A stretch of 64,000 bases of DNA from NCBI GenBank assembly GCA_034190875.2, contig CM067358.1:51425811-51489810 (forward strand). Reading direction: 5' to 3'. Source of the DNA: Urechis unicinctus (taxonomy: Eukaryota > Annelida > Polychaeta > Xenopneusta > Urechidae). Shown one piece after another: positions 51,183-64,000 of the stretch. The notes below the pieces were generated by a model that had not been told where the DNA came from, searched no databases, and saw only the letters and a program-made list of their open reading frames with translations. Within the stretch, counting starts at the first letter, position 1; each line of letters opens with the position of its first letter. A program made the position numbers and the translations under genes.

Positions 51183-52650
51183 TATTCATATATATATATT
51201 TGTATATAGATATATATTTATATATATATATATATACATATAATATTTATATAATATATATATATATATTGCGTATATATATACATATGTTTATACATAT
51301 ATATATATGTATATATATATTTGTATATAAATACATTGATACATACATATATATATATAAATATATATATAGTTATACATATACATATATATATTTGAAT
51401 ATATATTTACATATATATACATATATATACATATATAGATATGTATATATATATATAGGGATATAGATATTGATACATATATATATAAATAGAGAGATTT
51501 ATACGGAGAGAGATACAGATATATAGATAGAAAAAGGGAGATATATAATATAAATATTTATTAAGGAAGAGTATATAGGACAGATATATAAAATATATAT
51601 AAATATATTCATATAGATATATTGTATATAGATATATATTTATATGTAAATATATATATATAATATTTATATATAATATATATATATAAATTTTTGTGTA
51701 CATATACATATGTTTATACAATATAAAATATATATATGTATATATATATATGTGTATAAATATATATATATTTAAATATATAATATACATATGTGTTTAT
51801 ATATATATGTTTAATTATATATATGAACGCAGATCGCGTATGTACATATTATATATATATTCTATATTCTCCTGTAGATATATATATATATATAAATCTT
51901 ATGGATATCATATATAGATAAGAGATATGCTCTCTATATAAATATATATCTCTCTCTCATCCCTATATATTATATCTTCGATATATATATTACGATATAT
52001 TCTAGAGATATATGTAGAGATATATGAATTATTTCTCTCTCTCTATATAGTATATATAGAGGGATATTATAGATGTTTATATTAGATTTCCTCATAGATA
52101 AAAAGTATCTCTCTCCTCTCTCTCCCCTTTCTATCATCTCTGATATATATCTATAGAGCTATAGAGAGAGAGAGGAGAGCAAGGAGAGAAAATATCATAG
52201 AAGATATAGAAATATAATATATATATTTAAATATATCTATATATATATATAGAGATATATATAATATATATTACCATATATAGACACCTATAAAATATAT
52301 ATAGATAAATGTATATATATAATTATATAGATATGAGAGATATCTATATATATATATATATATATAAACATATATGTGTGTATATATATGTTTAATATAT
52401 ATATGCATGCAGATATATGTATATATATATAGGTGGGATATGTATATAAAAATATTGATATATATATATATATAGGATATATTATAGAGACGATATAAAT
52501 TTGAATATTTATATATCATATATTTACATATATATACATATATATATACATAGTTTATATATATATCTCCTAATATATAGATAAATATAATATAATATAT
52601 ATAGATAATATATATATATATACATATATATATATATTTAAAATTGACGT

Positions 52651-52697
<47 letters not shown>

Positions 52698-52767
52698 TTT
52701 ATATTCTAATATATATAAATATACTAAATATATATATATATAGAGATATATATATATATACAATATC

Positions 52768-52801
<34 letters not shown>

Positions 52802-53417
52802 AATGTTACATATTTCCTATATATGTTTGTCTCTTATATATATCTATATATATATCTCTATATATATATGTTTATATCTTTAGGTATCTCTAGATATATA
52901 TTATTTATAAATCTCCTATATGTACATCTCTGTATCCCTATACATATGTTTATACATCCCTCTATATATATATTGTATATATAAATATATATAGATATAA
53001 ATATAAATACATAGATATGTGTGTATATATACATATTTACATATATATATATGCATGCAGATATAAATATATATAAAATATATATATATGTTTAATTATA
53101 TATTTATGTATATCTATACATATATGTATATATTTTTATATTTATATTTATACATATAGATATATATATACTCTATATATATAAAATTTATATGTATATA
53201 TAAATATATATATTTATCATATGTACCTATATAAATATATATATATATATATGGTTCTAAATATATATAAATATAAATATACATATGTGTGTATACATAT
53301 TTTTTTTATATATATATGCATGCAGATATATGTATATATATATATATGTATATATATATATGCATATAAATATATTGATGCATATATATATATAAATATA
53401 TATATATAGTTATACAT

Positions 53418-53456
<39 letters not shown>

Positions 53457-53888
53457 AATATATATATACATATATATACATATAATACATATATATATAC
53501 ATATATATATATATATGTATGTATATATATTTATACATATTATATATATATATATATATAATACATGTATATATATATATTTAAATTTATATATACATAT
53601 ATATACATATATATACCTATATATATATATATAAATAATTCTCCTCATATTATATATATATATATCTATATTTATTTATATATGTATATATATATGTCTC
53701 TATATATACTATATATATATTTTTATCTGTATATATATCTTTGTTTATATCTCTCTATCTATATATCTATATATCTGTATATCTCTATATATTTATCTAT
53801 ATATCTTCTCTATATCATATATAATTATTTCTCCCCTCCGCTCTCTTCTATATAATATATATATATATATGTGTGTATGTGTGTGTGT
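51106..53888. repeat. Very long TA-rich microsatellite array
   Basis: Almost 2.8 kb of TA-dominated sequence with interspersed TG, GA and CT steps. Sub-blocks such as gcatgcagatat recur, showing higher-order duplication within the array. It ends in a (TG)n tract at 53871-53898. Confidence 0.95.
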
Positions 53889-53898
53889 GTGTGTGTGT

Positions 53899-54042
53899 AG
53901 GCTAAAATCCGTCAGATCTAGGTATTTTTGAGAATGATTGATTGGATTACTTGCACATTGGATGTGTCGCCATTATATTCATGAAGTAACCAATTTTTTT
54001 TCATCACCCGGTATATACCTTTAGAATTTTATTCTCGGTAAT
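53899..54042. repeat. ~150-bp flank unit, first copy
   Basis: The stretch from ggctaaaatccgtcagatct to attctcggtaatatg recurs at 55654-55801, and in a slightly diverged form at 1314-1462. Each copy directly follows a TA array. Confidence 0.88.
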
Positions 54043-54413
54043 ATGTATATATATGTATATATATATGTGTGTATAATATATATATATGTAAATATTAATA
54101 AACATATGTGTGTGTATATACATATGTTTAATTATATATATGCATGCAGATATATGTATATATATATATGTGTATATGTATATAAAAAAAATATTGATAT
54201 ATATATATATATAATATATATATAGAGTTATACGTATATATGTTTGAATATTTATATATACATATATTTACATATATATACATATATATGTACAAGTTTA
54301 TATATATATAAGTAATATATATATTGATAAATATAAATATAAATATATAGATAAATATATATATATTTTTATACATAATATATATATTTAAAAATGGACG
54401 TATATATATAGAT

Positions 54414-54448
<35 letters not shown>

Positions 54449-55174
54449 ATTTATATTCTAATATATATAAATATACTAATATATATATATAGATATATTA
54501 ATTATATATATATATATAAAATATATATATATACATATATATAATAAATTATAAATATATGTATATATAAATGTACATATTTAATTATATATGTTTGTAT
54601 ATATATATATATATATATATATAAAAAGATATATGTTTATATATTTAGGTATATATAGATATATATATTTATAAATATAATATATGTACATATATGTATA
54701 AATCTACATATGTTTATACATATATACCTATATATATCTATGTATATATAAATATATCTAGATATAAATATAAATACATAGATCTGTGTGTATATATACA
54801 TATTTACATATATATATATGCATGCAGATATAATATATATAAAAATATATATATATGTTTATTTATATATTTATGTATATATATATACATATATGTATAT
54901 ATTTTTATATTTATGTTTATACATATCGATCTATATATACATATATATATAAAATTTTATATGTAATATATAAATATATATATTTCTATATGTACATCTA
55001 TAACTATATATATATCTATGGTTTATAAATATATATAAATATAAATATACATATGTGTGTATATACATTTTTTTCTATATATATGCATGCAGATATATGT
55101 ATATATATATATATGTATATATATATGCATATAAATATATTGATGCAGATATATCTATAATATATATATAGTTA

Positions 55175-55209
<35 letters not shown>

Positions 55210-55650
55210 AATATCTCTATATACATATATATACATAGAAAGACATATATACATATACATATAGATAGATATACATGGTATGTAGATCTATATGGAGACT
55301 ATACATAGATATATATCACTCCTATTTAGAGGTTTATACAGGAGATAGAGATATCTATATATTTACCTTTCTATAGAGAGAGACTATCTCCCTACTATAG
55401 ATATATATATAAATACTTATACCTCTCTCTATATATCTATCTGTATATTTATTTATATCTGTATATATATATGTGTCTATCTCCCTATATTCTCTCTTTC
55501 TCTATGTATGTATATCTCTTAATGTTGTTTTTCTATCTCTATATCTATCTATATATCTGTCTATATATATATTTATCTCTCTATATCTCTATCTATATCT
55601 ATATATATTTATATATATATATAATATATGTGTGTATGTGTGTGTGTGTG
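54043..55650. repeat. TA-rich microsatellite array
   Basis: A further 1.6 kb of TA-dominated repeat ending in (TG)n, duplicated in large part from the array before it (shared gcatgcagatat-type blocks). Confidence 0.95.
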
Positions 55651-58600
55651 TGTAGGCTAAAATCCGTCAGATCTAGGTATTTTGAGAATGATTGATTGGA
55701 TTACTTGCACATTGGATGTGTCGCATTATATTCATGAAGTAACCAATTTTCTTTCATTCACCCGGTATATACCTTTAGAATTTTATTCTCGGTTAATATG
55801 TAAGCTAATCACACATTATTTCGCTTAAGCTGAGGTCTTTTTCAAAATGATACCACATAAAAACATTGTGGCTCGCAATGTAGCATACCATGTCGTTCCA
55901 ATATCAGTGGTAATGCAATTTGCTTCAACTAACCGCTTATATGGTTTGTGTCAGCCATGCCCTGATTAAAGCATTCTATCAAAGCATTACAGCAGGTGCA
56001 TTATAGAAATGTTCAAACTATATTCGCGTTAATGCAGCCTGCCTTAATGGTGATGTTGATGAACACACAAACATCTTGCAGAGGTTGTGCGCCATTACCA
56101 CGAATGTTTGATTATTTGCAAATTGTGTCACGAAAAGGTGATTCCAGAAGAAATGTATTTCGCCAATTCGTTTACTGGTATGATCATCCGATAATTAACT
56201 GTTTGCATGGGATGCAGCGCATTGATAAATTGCAGGTTTGTTTCTTGTTCTATGTAGCTGTCAAATAATACACCTTCAGAGATTCCTTCATCCAAAGCCA
56301 GTTCCCAGTACCCTCCGTAAACTTAAATGGCGTTTCACATTTCCAACCAAAGCCGCCAAAACTGTTACCATCAATTGATAAAACATCAGCAGTCTTTGTC
56401 GGTATGGTGTTCATGGCATGATTTGACATGTTACCCATACACACCAATTCCATTTGACCACAATCTTTGACGTCCCGATTTAGATGATGGTGGGCGCCCT
56501 AGTGTGAGACATCTAACCAAGATCGGCCGTGAATCTCATTCAACATCACTGTCCCCCGGAACCAGCTGCCACTCAGTTGATCTTATGGCTTCTCTTTCAT
56601 GCCTGTTATAGTGGTGATGATTAGTAATCGCCCGCATTAACATTTTCATGGTGATCGGGTTGATATATACCAAGCCATTTGCACCAACGACGACTGCTTA
56701 CATCGACCTGAGATGGACACTCTTCTACGACTGGCTGATTACTGATATAGATATATCACCTATTATACTGAAGCTGGATTGCTCTGTCGCACTGTAGTAA
56801 ACAGTAGTTCGACCAATCGAAATTTTCATTTTAACACGAACACAGTGGTTGTGTTGAGTGCCAGAATTTAATTTATAGATTAAGTTTACCATATGCGTTC
56901 AAAACTACATTTGAGCGATACCAAAGGCTTGTTCAGAGGAAAACAAGAAAACTTGTGTTGTGCTAATATATGTAGGAGCACATGTTGTAGTACATTTAAT
57001 TTACCATATTCTTTATATATATATTCAAATCAAACATTAGACAAGAACCTGTAATATGGATGATTTCAATTAGTTGTTTACTGTTACGCTTTGCATTGCA
57101 GTGTTATCGAATTGTACTGCAAAATGACTTAGCAATTATACACCGTATAATGTCTTCCTTCATCGCTCATTGTACTTAAAATAGTATGATCAATTGAAAT
57201 AAATATATTTATCTATCTAATCTATCTTTTTAAACATGCAATATGGATCTTGATGTTAACCAGCCGTTTACATGAAAGCCATGTGAAGCAATCAATGAAT
57301 GGACAATGGTTAATCGGTTCCGATTAACACTATACTATTGACTGTTTATCTATCCCTCTGTGTTATATAATAGCTTAAAAGATGTATCAAAAGGCATTTT
57401 GATATATAGTTCACTTATTTTTCTGGGAATATTCTCATTCAGTAAACCAATGACACATTGGGCACTTTCCTATTTTGGCATTTGTGCATACTATGTGCCT
57501 CTGTATGTAAACTAGTAGAAATAAGTACCATTCGCATCCGATTCAACAACATTGTTATATCCGCATTGAGTTGTGCAACAAAATACGCACTCTCAAGAGC
57601 CTTTGCCGAGTAAAATGAAGGCAACAGCATGATAATTGGTTCAACATCATCCTGTCACATCGAAAATTTTGCTGAACAACCGACCGTTTTATGTAATTTA
57701 GCACATAGTCCAACGGTGCCGCGTCCTCCAATCATCCATCCGTTGCTTACATGTGGCTTCGTTGCTGATAAGAAATGTCCAGATGCATAAAACACGACAG
57801 GTTTCTTGTGATTACAAATTAGAATCCATGAATAGTGTGTGTACTTAGTGAACAGATTGAAAGGAATGTTTTGCTCTCGAGAAGTTTGGGAACATTTGAT
57901 ATTCATTGCTACGACTGACAATATCATGGAATGACTTTGTCAGTATGAATGCGGTTAACACATAGTATTTCAGATTGTAACGTTATCATTTTTACTCCGA
58001 TAAGCTGATAAGGTAAGCAATAGGATGATTTATCTGACACACTGTAATCAACGAGTCGGTGACATTATGATAAGTGCATGGTGTTAATAACTTCTGTCCA
58101 GCGGATGGAAATATAGCAGCATGCTTAACAAACAGAGGCTATTCATCAGTAAAATAGTTGTCAGTATGAGGGGTTGACTATTACAGCACTATTCATTTAA
58201 TGCACTCTGAGAATTACGATGTGTTTACATAAACAAACATCTAGCACCCCGCCAAGGCTCGATGTTATATCATTATTATGTATAACCCCATTATAAAAAT
58301 AATGAACGTCCATTGATATGACAAAAATGAATTAATAGATATAATAACGATTTTACCTTACATTGGCTTGTCCAGGCTTTCGTCATGCTGATGTGTGAGT
58401 AACCAACCAAAGCACACAGCATATTGCTTGTTGGGACGTATATGTTCGCAATTTGTTGATACCCAGGAATTTCTGATATCATCTAAGATTCATACCCAAA
58501 GCGGCTTTGCAATTAATCCTTTAATACCTAATGCTTTGTCGACGTGAAGCAAAAAGAAAAGCAGTAATGATCAATGGGCTCATATTCGTGAGCGATAATG

Positions 58601-59874
58601 GTGTTTGGTATGACCGTCAAGGATAGTCGCCACCAACATATCACATATGTCAAATGCATTGCGACGCCTCTTCCGTTATGTCCACGGTTTGATTGATTAT
58701 TCTTTTACTATAAGCCATGTCTGTTTCATTGTCAAATACCAATACTCTATGTGCTGTAATATGTAAAAATAATGATTGAGCATCTGGTAAAGTTCACGAA
58801 ATTATGCTTCCTTCTTCGGCATCCTAAGGCATCATCGACTTGCAATTACTTTTCAAAAAGTGAAATGCTACTACTATCAGGCTAAAATAATCTGATGTTT
58901 TGCATATTAAGTGATTAATTTCATAAGCAACGCGCAACCTCTGGATCAATGATGAAAAGGGGCGCTTAATACGTGAACAGCTTTTGTGTGTTGGGACCCG
59001 TTTGGCAAACTCATTGACAAATGTAAGCTTTACACGCATATACAAACCCGTTCGAACTCATGATTCTTGGACATTATTTTAACAAGACTTAAAGTGTTAA
59101 AGCAAGCACTACTGGCCAGCCAAGGAATATGCAGCAGGTGTGAGATAAGGACGTGCCCAGATATCATCGCTCAAAAGGATCAACAGTAGCCAGGATCATG
59201 AGATAATGGGTAAACTATGTTAAACCATCAAACCAGTTTTCAGATTTGAAAGCTTAGCTAGTTGTTGTAGGTTCTAGAGGCATAGATTACTAGTCAATTT
59301 AAATATAATGCTCGATACAAAGGTTTAATTGCACAAAGTTGACAATATTTGGCGCTAATACACACATTACAATCCATCTCGTGGTCACAGGACACCACTG
59401 GTTAGAATTGGGACAAATTCAGAGTTACCTATTTCCTCATGATATCTTCATGTGGTAATTTCCATAATCTTTGTGGTCTGTGCATGAAGCCCCAGCCATT
59501 GTGGCTGGCATATGTGAAGGATAATATGGCGACTAGAATAAGTTACTACTAGAAACAGACATTGGTAATCAAGGAAATACGCGCTGGCCATTAAAAAGTG
59601 ATTCCTTATGCATGACTGTGAAATAAAATTTCCACCGGAAGTTACAAATAAAGCTCGCAACAAAATATCAGGTAGTATTGTCAGCGCGTTTCAGATGAAT
59701 TTAGGAGTATGTCCAGCATTCATAAGTTCTTTTGGTGAGGCAATTTGCGGATGATAGAGGGGATGGTCGCACAACCACCTTTTACTCACTGCTATATATG
59801 CTTCAGCAGAATCCCCGATTTATTCCGTTGTGCGACTGACAGTGATTGACACCTTCATAGAGCATTCATGGTCA
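55651..59874. repeat. Segmental duplication, copy 2 (without the transposon)
   Basis: It begins with the flank unit seen at 1314-1495. After the phrase gctgaggtctt it jumps to the equivalent of about 3690, then follows copy 1 to the edge of the N gap. It contains about 770 bp missing from copy 1 (56395-57165). At 58101-58110 (gcggatggaa) it reads straight across the point where copy 1 holds the 6.2-kb transposon. No gene is recognised. Confidence 0.87.
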
Positions 59875-62666
59875 ACACGATTGCGTGGGCATGTACGTTT
59901 GTGGCTCAAGCGTCAGATGAATGACAATACTAATGAAACCTATGACAGTTTATAATTACTAGTGCGGTGGTTGATACTGAAGTAAATGTATTACACATGG
60001 AACATTCAAAATAATCATGTTATAGACTCCAACCTAAAGATTGTTAAAAAGCTACACAGCTAACTACCTACGATAGCAACATGTTGATTCAGTTTGCAAG
60101 ATAATAGGACAAACATTGCTGAAGAAGAATCAATGGCATATATATGCAGCGCAATTTAAGCAATCGGTTCGAACCCTAGGCCTTAGGCTTGACTAAAGGG
60201 TAATGTAAATTTATAATGTTGCTATTCACATCGTTCGGTAATGTAAACAGGATATTTGTGTTCAAATTTAAACTCCACTTATATACAGTTTTGTTTCCCT
60301 GCCTTATACAATGACAGGTAATTATTACTAGTACTTGCAGACCGATACAGCAATTCATCAAGGAGATAACTGGTCATAAAAGGTGTAGTTTCGGCTTAAA
60401 CGGCGTTTCCTGTCTTTATGAATTTCTGCCTAGCTTTTTAATGCAACGAGAGTTTACTGCAGCTATTATTGAATCATACAATTTGGCTATATTTATGTCA
60501 TATCCAGGTTGAAAGCAAAGCGGAAATTCATTATTATATCTTCTAAAAACCCTAGCATCCTAAGCAGCGGGATATATTTGATGGATAATAATCGGGATTC
60601 ATTCTAGCCGGTACAAACCGTGATAAATAAAAGAGAAATAATAGCATGATAGTGTTCAGATAATTTACGTTCCGTATTTGTGAACTGTAATGGGGCAACA
60701 ATGAGCCATATCAACAGTCTGTACCTACAATGCTTTTACAACACCGGAATGCAAATTCACAATCATCTAAAACGTGATAACGTATGAAACAAGATCAAGT
60801 AAATGATGGGTTTGAGAAAATTTAGCTGTTTCGCATGCTAGCTTGAATATTTGCTAACTAATAGGTCGTTAACAATCTGTAAAAATTATTATGCAATCAA
60901 CACATCGTTGCATTATGTTTAAAACAAAATAATGTGATAATCATTAATCGGAAAACTAATGAAATAATCTGCACAGTCGAGAAACTATATAGATATATGT
61001 CTCGATGCTCTGTGCTACATTGTTTCTTATATGGTGGGCATTATATATCCTGCTTGCGATCTGTTTGGTTTTCAATGTGTCAAGTTTTTCTTTTCTATAA
61101 AGAGTAAAGAGTAATTGCTTGACAGGTAAGAGTGTGTATTTTGGATTGCTACCAAAAGCTTTTTATCTAGCTTTATGTCCACACAGAGTCATACATCAAT
61201 TGGGTATCTTTGATGTCTAGTACTAAACACTAAACAAAAACGCCATTTCAAGAGTATCACAACTCATATGCACAACTGTACATGGACAGCCAAGCATCGT
61301 CTGTGGATGTACAAAATGATAGCAATGAATATGTTTGCTGAAAGGGCATAATCTCCCAAAAATCCAATACCTCCTTACTCTAGTCAACATAATAAATTTA
61401 CCTCTATCATCAAGAAGAACGAGACTTACATAAATTTGTAACATATGTTACAAAACGGGTAGATACAGCAATGTCTCCAGAAATAATGAAACAAACTCTT
61501 CTTACTTCAGCACAGACTACTAGCTACAAATGAATACACCCTGTACTTTCTGTATTGCCATTGCCTGGAATTTTACTTTGTACGTTATGGCGTTGGACAA
61601 GTCTTTGTGTATGCTAATATAACGATGGACCTCCATCAGTCATGTTTGACAGAAAAATTGTGCTTTTGTTGTTTGTTTACAAATCGGATATGAAGGTTTT
61701 CGACGCGCATTGATTTGGTGCATAGTCGGCATTGATGCAGTAGATCTCTAAGGGTCGATCAGTCAGGGTGGAATGAAAACAATGAGCTTAATTGGGCTTA
61801 GCTTATTGTTGCCTAAATAGTACTTGTGTTCATGGCTCTGAATTTCATGGAGGAAATCCTTCATATAATGAAACACCTAAGATCACGTTAAGGTTTTATT
61901 CATTACGACAGCTTATCCAGGTGAATGACATTCAGAAAACTCACTATCATCATGTTAATTGAATATTCCAACCATTCTCCAACTCTCAATAATATGAATT
62001 TTTAGATATGTATTATGATAATTAACGAAAGCCTATCAGATATAAGATATTCAAAATTACTTCATTACACGACAGCAATTACCAACTCATGACTATTACT
62101 GTGGCTTTTAGCGTACTTCGGACTTGTTCACTAATGTAGCAACTATGAATTGTATGTTACAGCGAGCAAATTAATTAATTGTATGCTATATTAGTACTGA
62201 TTGACAGTATAAAATCCATTCACGTTAGTTCCGTAACACAAACATTTGCCGACAACGAAAGCGGCACCATTTCGCACTTCATTGATAGCGTGTACAGTTG
62301 CTAGATCTAGGTATGTATATAATTTCATTATCAAGCTGTGTAGCCTGAAGCTTTAAAGCAATAATGACTAAAATAAAGAAGGCTGCCAGGCGTAAATTGG
62401 TGCAATTTGTTACACTGAAACAGGAAAGGAATTATGTGAAAAGTCCATCACTAAACAGAAGCAGGATATGTGTACGTGGGCAAAGTTTACGAATCATTCA
62501 CGAATGACTAAGTTCACGGACAATAAAAGGTACAGTTGATATTTGTAAGTAGAAAAATTTCACTAGCGAATCGTTCACGAATGACATCAGTTGGTCGTAC
62601 ACGACCAGGTAGAGCTGCCGACAAAAGTGAATAGATCAGGATAATTTATGTAATCAGTGATATTAT
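59875..62666. other. Gene-free stretch
   Basis: It continues past copy 2's match with no counterpart after the gap. Only short frames and no recognisable features. Confidence 0.45.
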
Positions 62667-62669
62667 TAA

Positions 62670-63197
62670 GTGAAGGGAAGACAATTATTAATCGCATTCG
62701 TACCGAGGATTGTGACGGTGGTGGTGATTACATGGCTGGAAAGACCGCTCGCGAATGAGAGTGATAAACGAGCAACTCTTTACAAAACATGGAATATTAT
62801 CGATGGCATCCTTGTGTCAGTCAGTGTGGGCATGAATGTGATGGGTGGGATGCTGCTGTCCACCATTGTCATGGCGCCCATTGAACTCAGACTCGAGATA
62901 GGAGCTGTGGCTTGCTACGGCCTCTCAGTGGCTGGACAATTTATCACCCACAGGCTGATTATCAAAGCCAAGAAGCACAATGAAGTCCGACTCCTGGCCA
63001 ACAGCAAGCTGGACACGATTACAAATCATATATCTACCACAATTACCGATGGGTAGGTCTCTGACGAAGAATTCAAGCTTATTCCTGACGAGGTATCTGA
63101 GTACCAGCAGAAAAAAGAGCTTGATCAGTCACTAGCCAAGCCTCATGAAACAGTTCTGTCACGTTCTCGGCCTCATGAGGCAGCTCATCTCATCTGA
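62670..63197 (+). pseudogene. Broken open frame for a small membrane protein
   Basis: The frame opens after a TAA at 62667 without an ATG in its first 50 codons, so the true start is missing or lies in another exon. It encodes an amphipathic start, then WNIIDGILVSVSVGMNVMGG and LEIGAVACYGLSVAGQF, two probable membrane-spanning or hydrophobic helices. These are followed by a basic stretch (HRLIIKAKKHNEVRLLANS) and DTITNHISTTITDG. A TAG at 63054-63056 interrupts it, but the same frame continues VSDEEFKLIPDEVSEYQQKK to a TGA at 63195. The continuation reads like the same protein (helix-turn-helix, acidic), so the TAG is a nonsense change. Similar tails occur, as I recall, in multicopy genes of aquatic invertebrates. 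I cannot name the family. Confidence 0.55.
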
Positions 63198-63200
63198 GTA

Positions 63201-64000
63201 CAAATCATATTGCGTTCGCTACCATATTATATTACAGTGAACAGCAAAGCATCGAAGTGATCAAAACAGTAATTGGTGTCTTGATTACAATGCATAATCC
63301 CGTTCATATTGTGCAATATAGCGATGCCTAAATGTATGTACAGCTGAAGGTACGTTATGGTATTTACATGTGTACAACTACGACTGCAATATGAACAGTT
63401 TGTGCAGTATAAACCCTATCAGGTACATCACAACATCAAGTCTAAAACGTTGATCTGTGTTTGATTACACCCTACAGACTTTTGAAGACTGGTATACGCA
63501 CTGCAATGTTCAAAATCATCTAGGGAAGTTTCCAGGAAGAGACATATGTGTGACAAACAAAAGTGACAGCATGTTTGATGCTTGATATTTTCTTGCTCTG
63601 CTAGACATGTGGATGGTTTTTTCAAGCAGAATTCACGAACGCTTAGGTGTGGCAGCCTTCAGACTCCAATCCACAGACTTTTGTCGAAACGATTAATTCA
63701 ATCTATGGATGTGAACAATCTGATTAAACAAGAATGTACTGTTGAGACGACAGAGCGTGTGAATCTCAAAATTTGGCTTCTTACCACTCTTCATAAACCA
63801 TTCCTTTCTATGTTGTAATTGATCCACGACATTTGCAATAGCATCTTTATAAATATTCATCCTTGGTATTGTGTGCTGGCTTATTCATCCGCACGCCTAT
63901 GGAGTACAACGTAGAGATGGAGGGGGGGGGGGGGGTTGATAATAATTGCGGCCCCTCTCCCTGTATACGTACTGCCCGCATTTCTTTAAAACTGGTGCCA
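63201..64000. other. Gene-free end of window with a 14-G homopolymer
   Basis: A run of 14 G lies at 63922-63935. No recognisable gene. A short open frame at 63582-63818 lacks family resemblance. Confidence 0.5.

Noticed and set aside
51200-55695. Tyr/Ile-rich open frames in TA-rich DNA (also at 473-955, 21.0, 26.0 and 34.3 kb)
   Set aside because: Translations of TA dinucleotide repeats, open in several frames on both strands, with no protein character.

Overview
The window is AT-rich eukaryotic nuclear DNA. It has multi-exon genes with GT-AG introns of about 80-400 bp, long TA microsatellites, large satellite arrays and a 100-N scaffold gap, and no bacterial gene structure. The protein families seen (THAP-type Kolobok transposase, a stand-alone P2X7 ballast-domain protein, a DUF6589/PHD protein) are typical of aquatic invertebrate animals. 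A mollusc-, lancelet- or cnidarian-like marine invertebrate fits, but the sequence does not fix the phylum.

Layout. 1-3.7 kb: a 1.53-kb repeated unit with a TA/GA microsatellite. 3.7-13.2 kb: a segment duplicated at 55.8-59.9 kb, interrupted at 5.26-11.45 kb by a complete 6.2-kb DNA transposon. 13.2 kb: assembly gap. 15.0-18.6 kb: an array of a 42-bp satellite. 18.6-37.4 kb: mostly gene-free, with microsatellites, dispersed repeats and a decayed piece of a second Kolobok-like transposon near 30.0-30.5 kb. 37.4-37.9 kb: an LTR-like promoter/poly(A) unit. 38.8-43.0 kb: an eleven-exon DUF6589 gene with two PHD fingers and one in-frame stop. 44.2-49.7 kb: a gene-free block rich in hairpins with a 17-bp minisatellite. 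50.8-55.8 kb: very long TA-rich arrays with a repeated flank. 55.8-59.9 kb: second copy of the duplicated segment, without the transposon. 62.67-63.2 kb: a broken open frame for a membrane protein.

The most notable object is the transposon. It has TTAA target-site duplications and short terminal inverted repeats. Its transposase gene is intact: 10 exons, 742 aa, an N-terminal THAP zinc finger and recognisable DDE-type motifs. A second spliced gene runs tail to tail with it and encodes a protein with the zinc-binding cytoplasmic 'ballast' domain otherwise known from the C-terminus of the P2X7 receptor. Each gene begins inside one end of the element, next to an identical inverted 19-bp module containing the CRE palindrome TGACGTCA. 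The two-gene mirror layout suggests that the ballast protein is a working accessory part of the element rather than a chance neighbour. This is inference from one copy.
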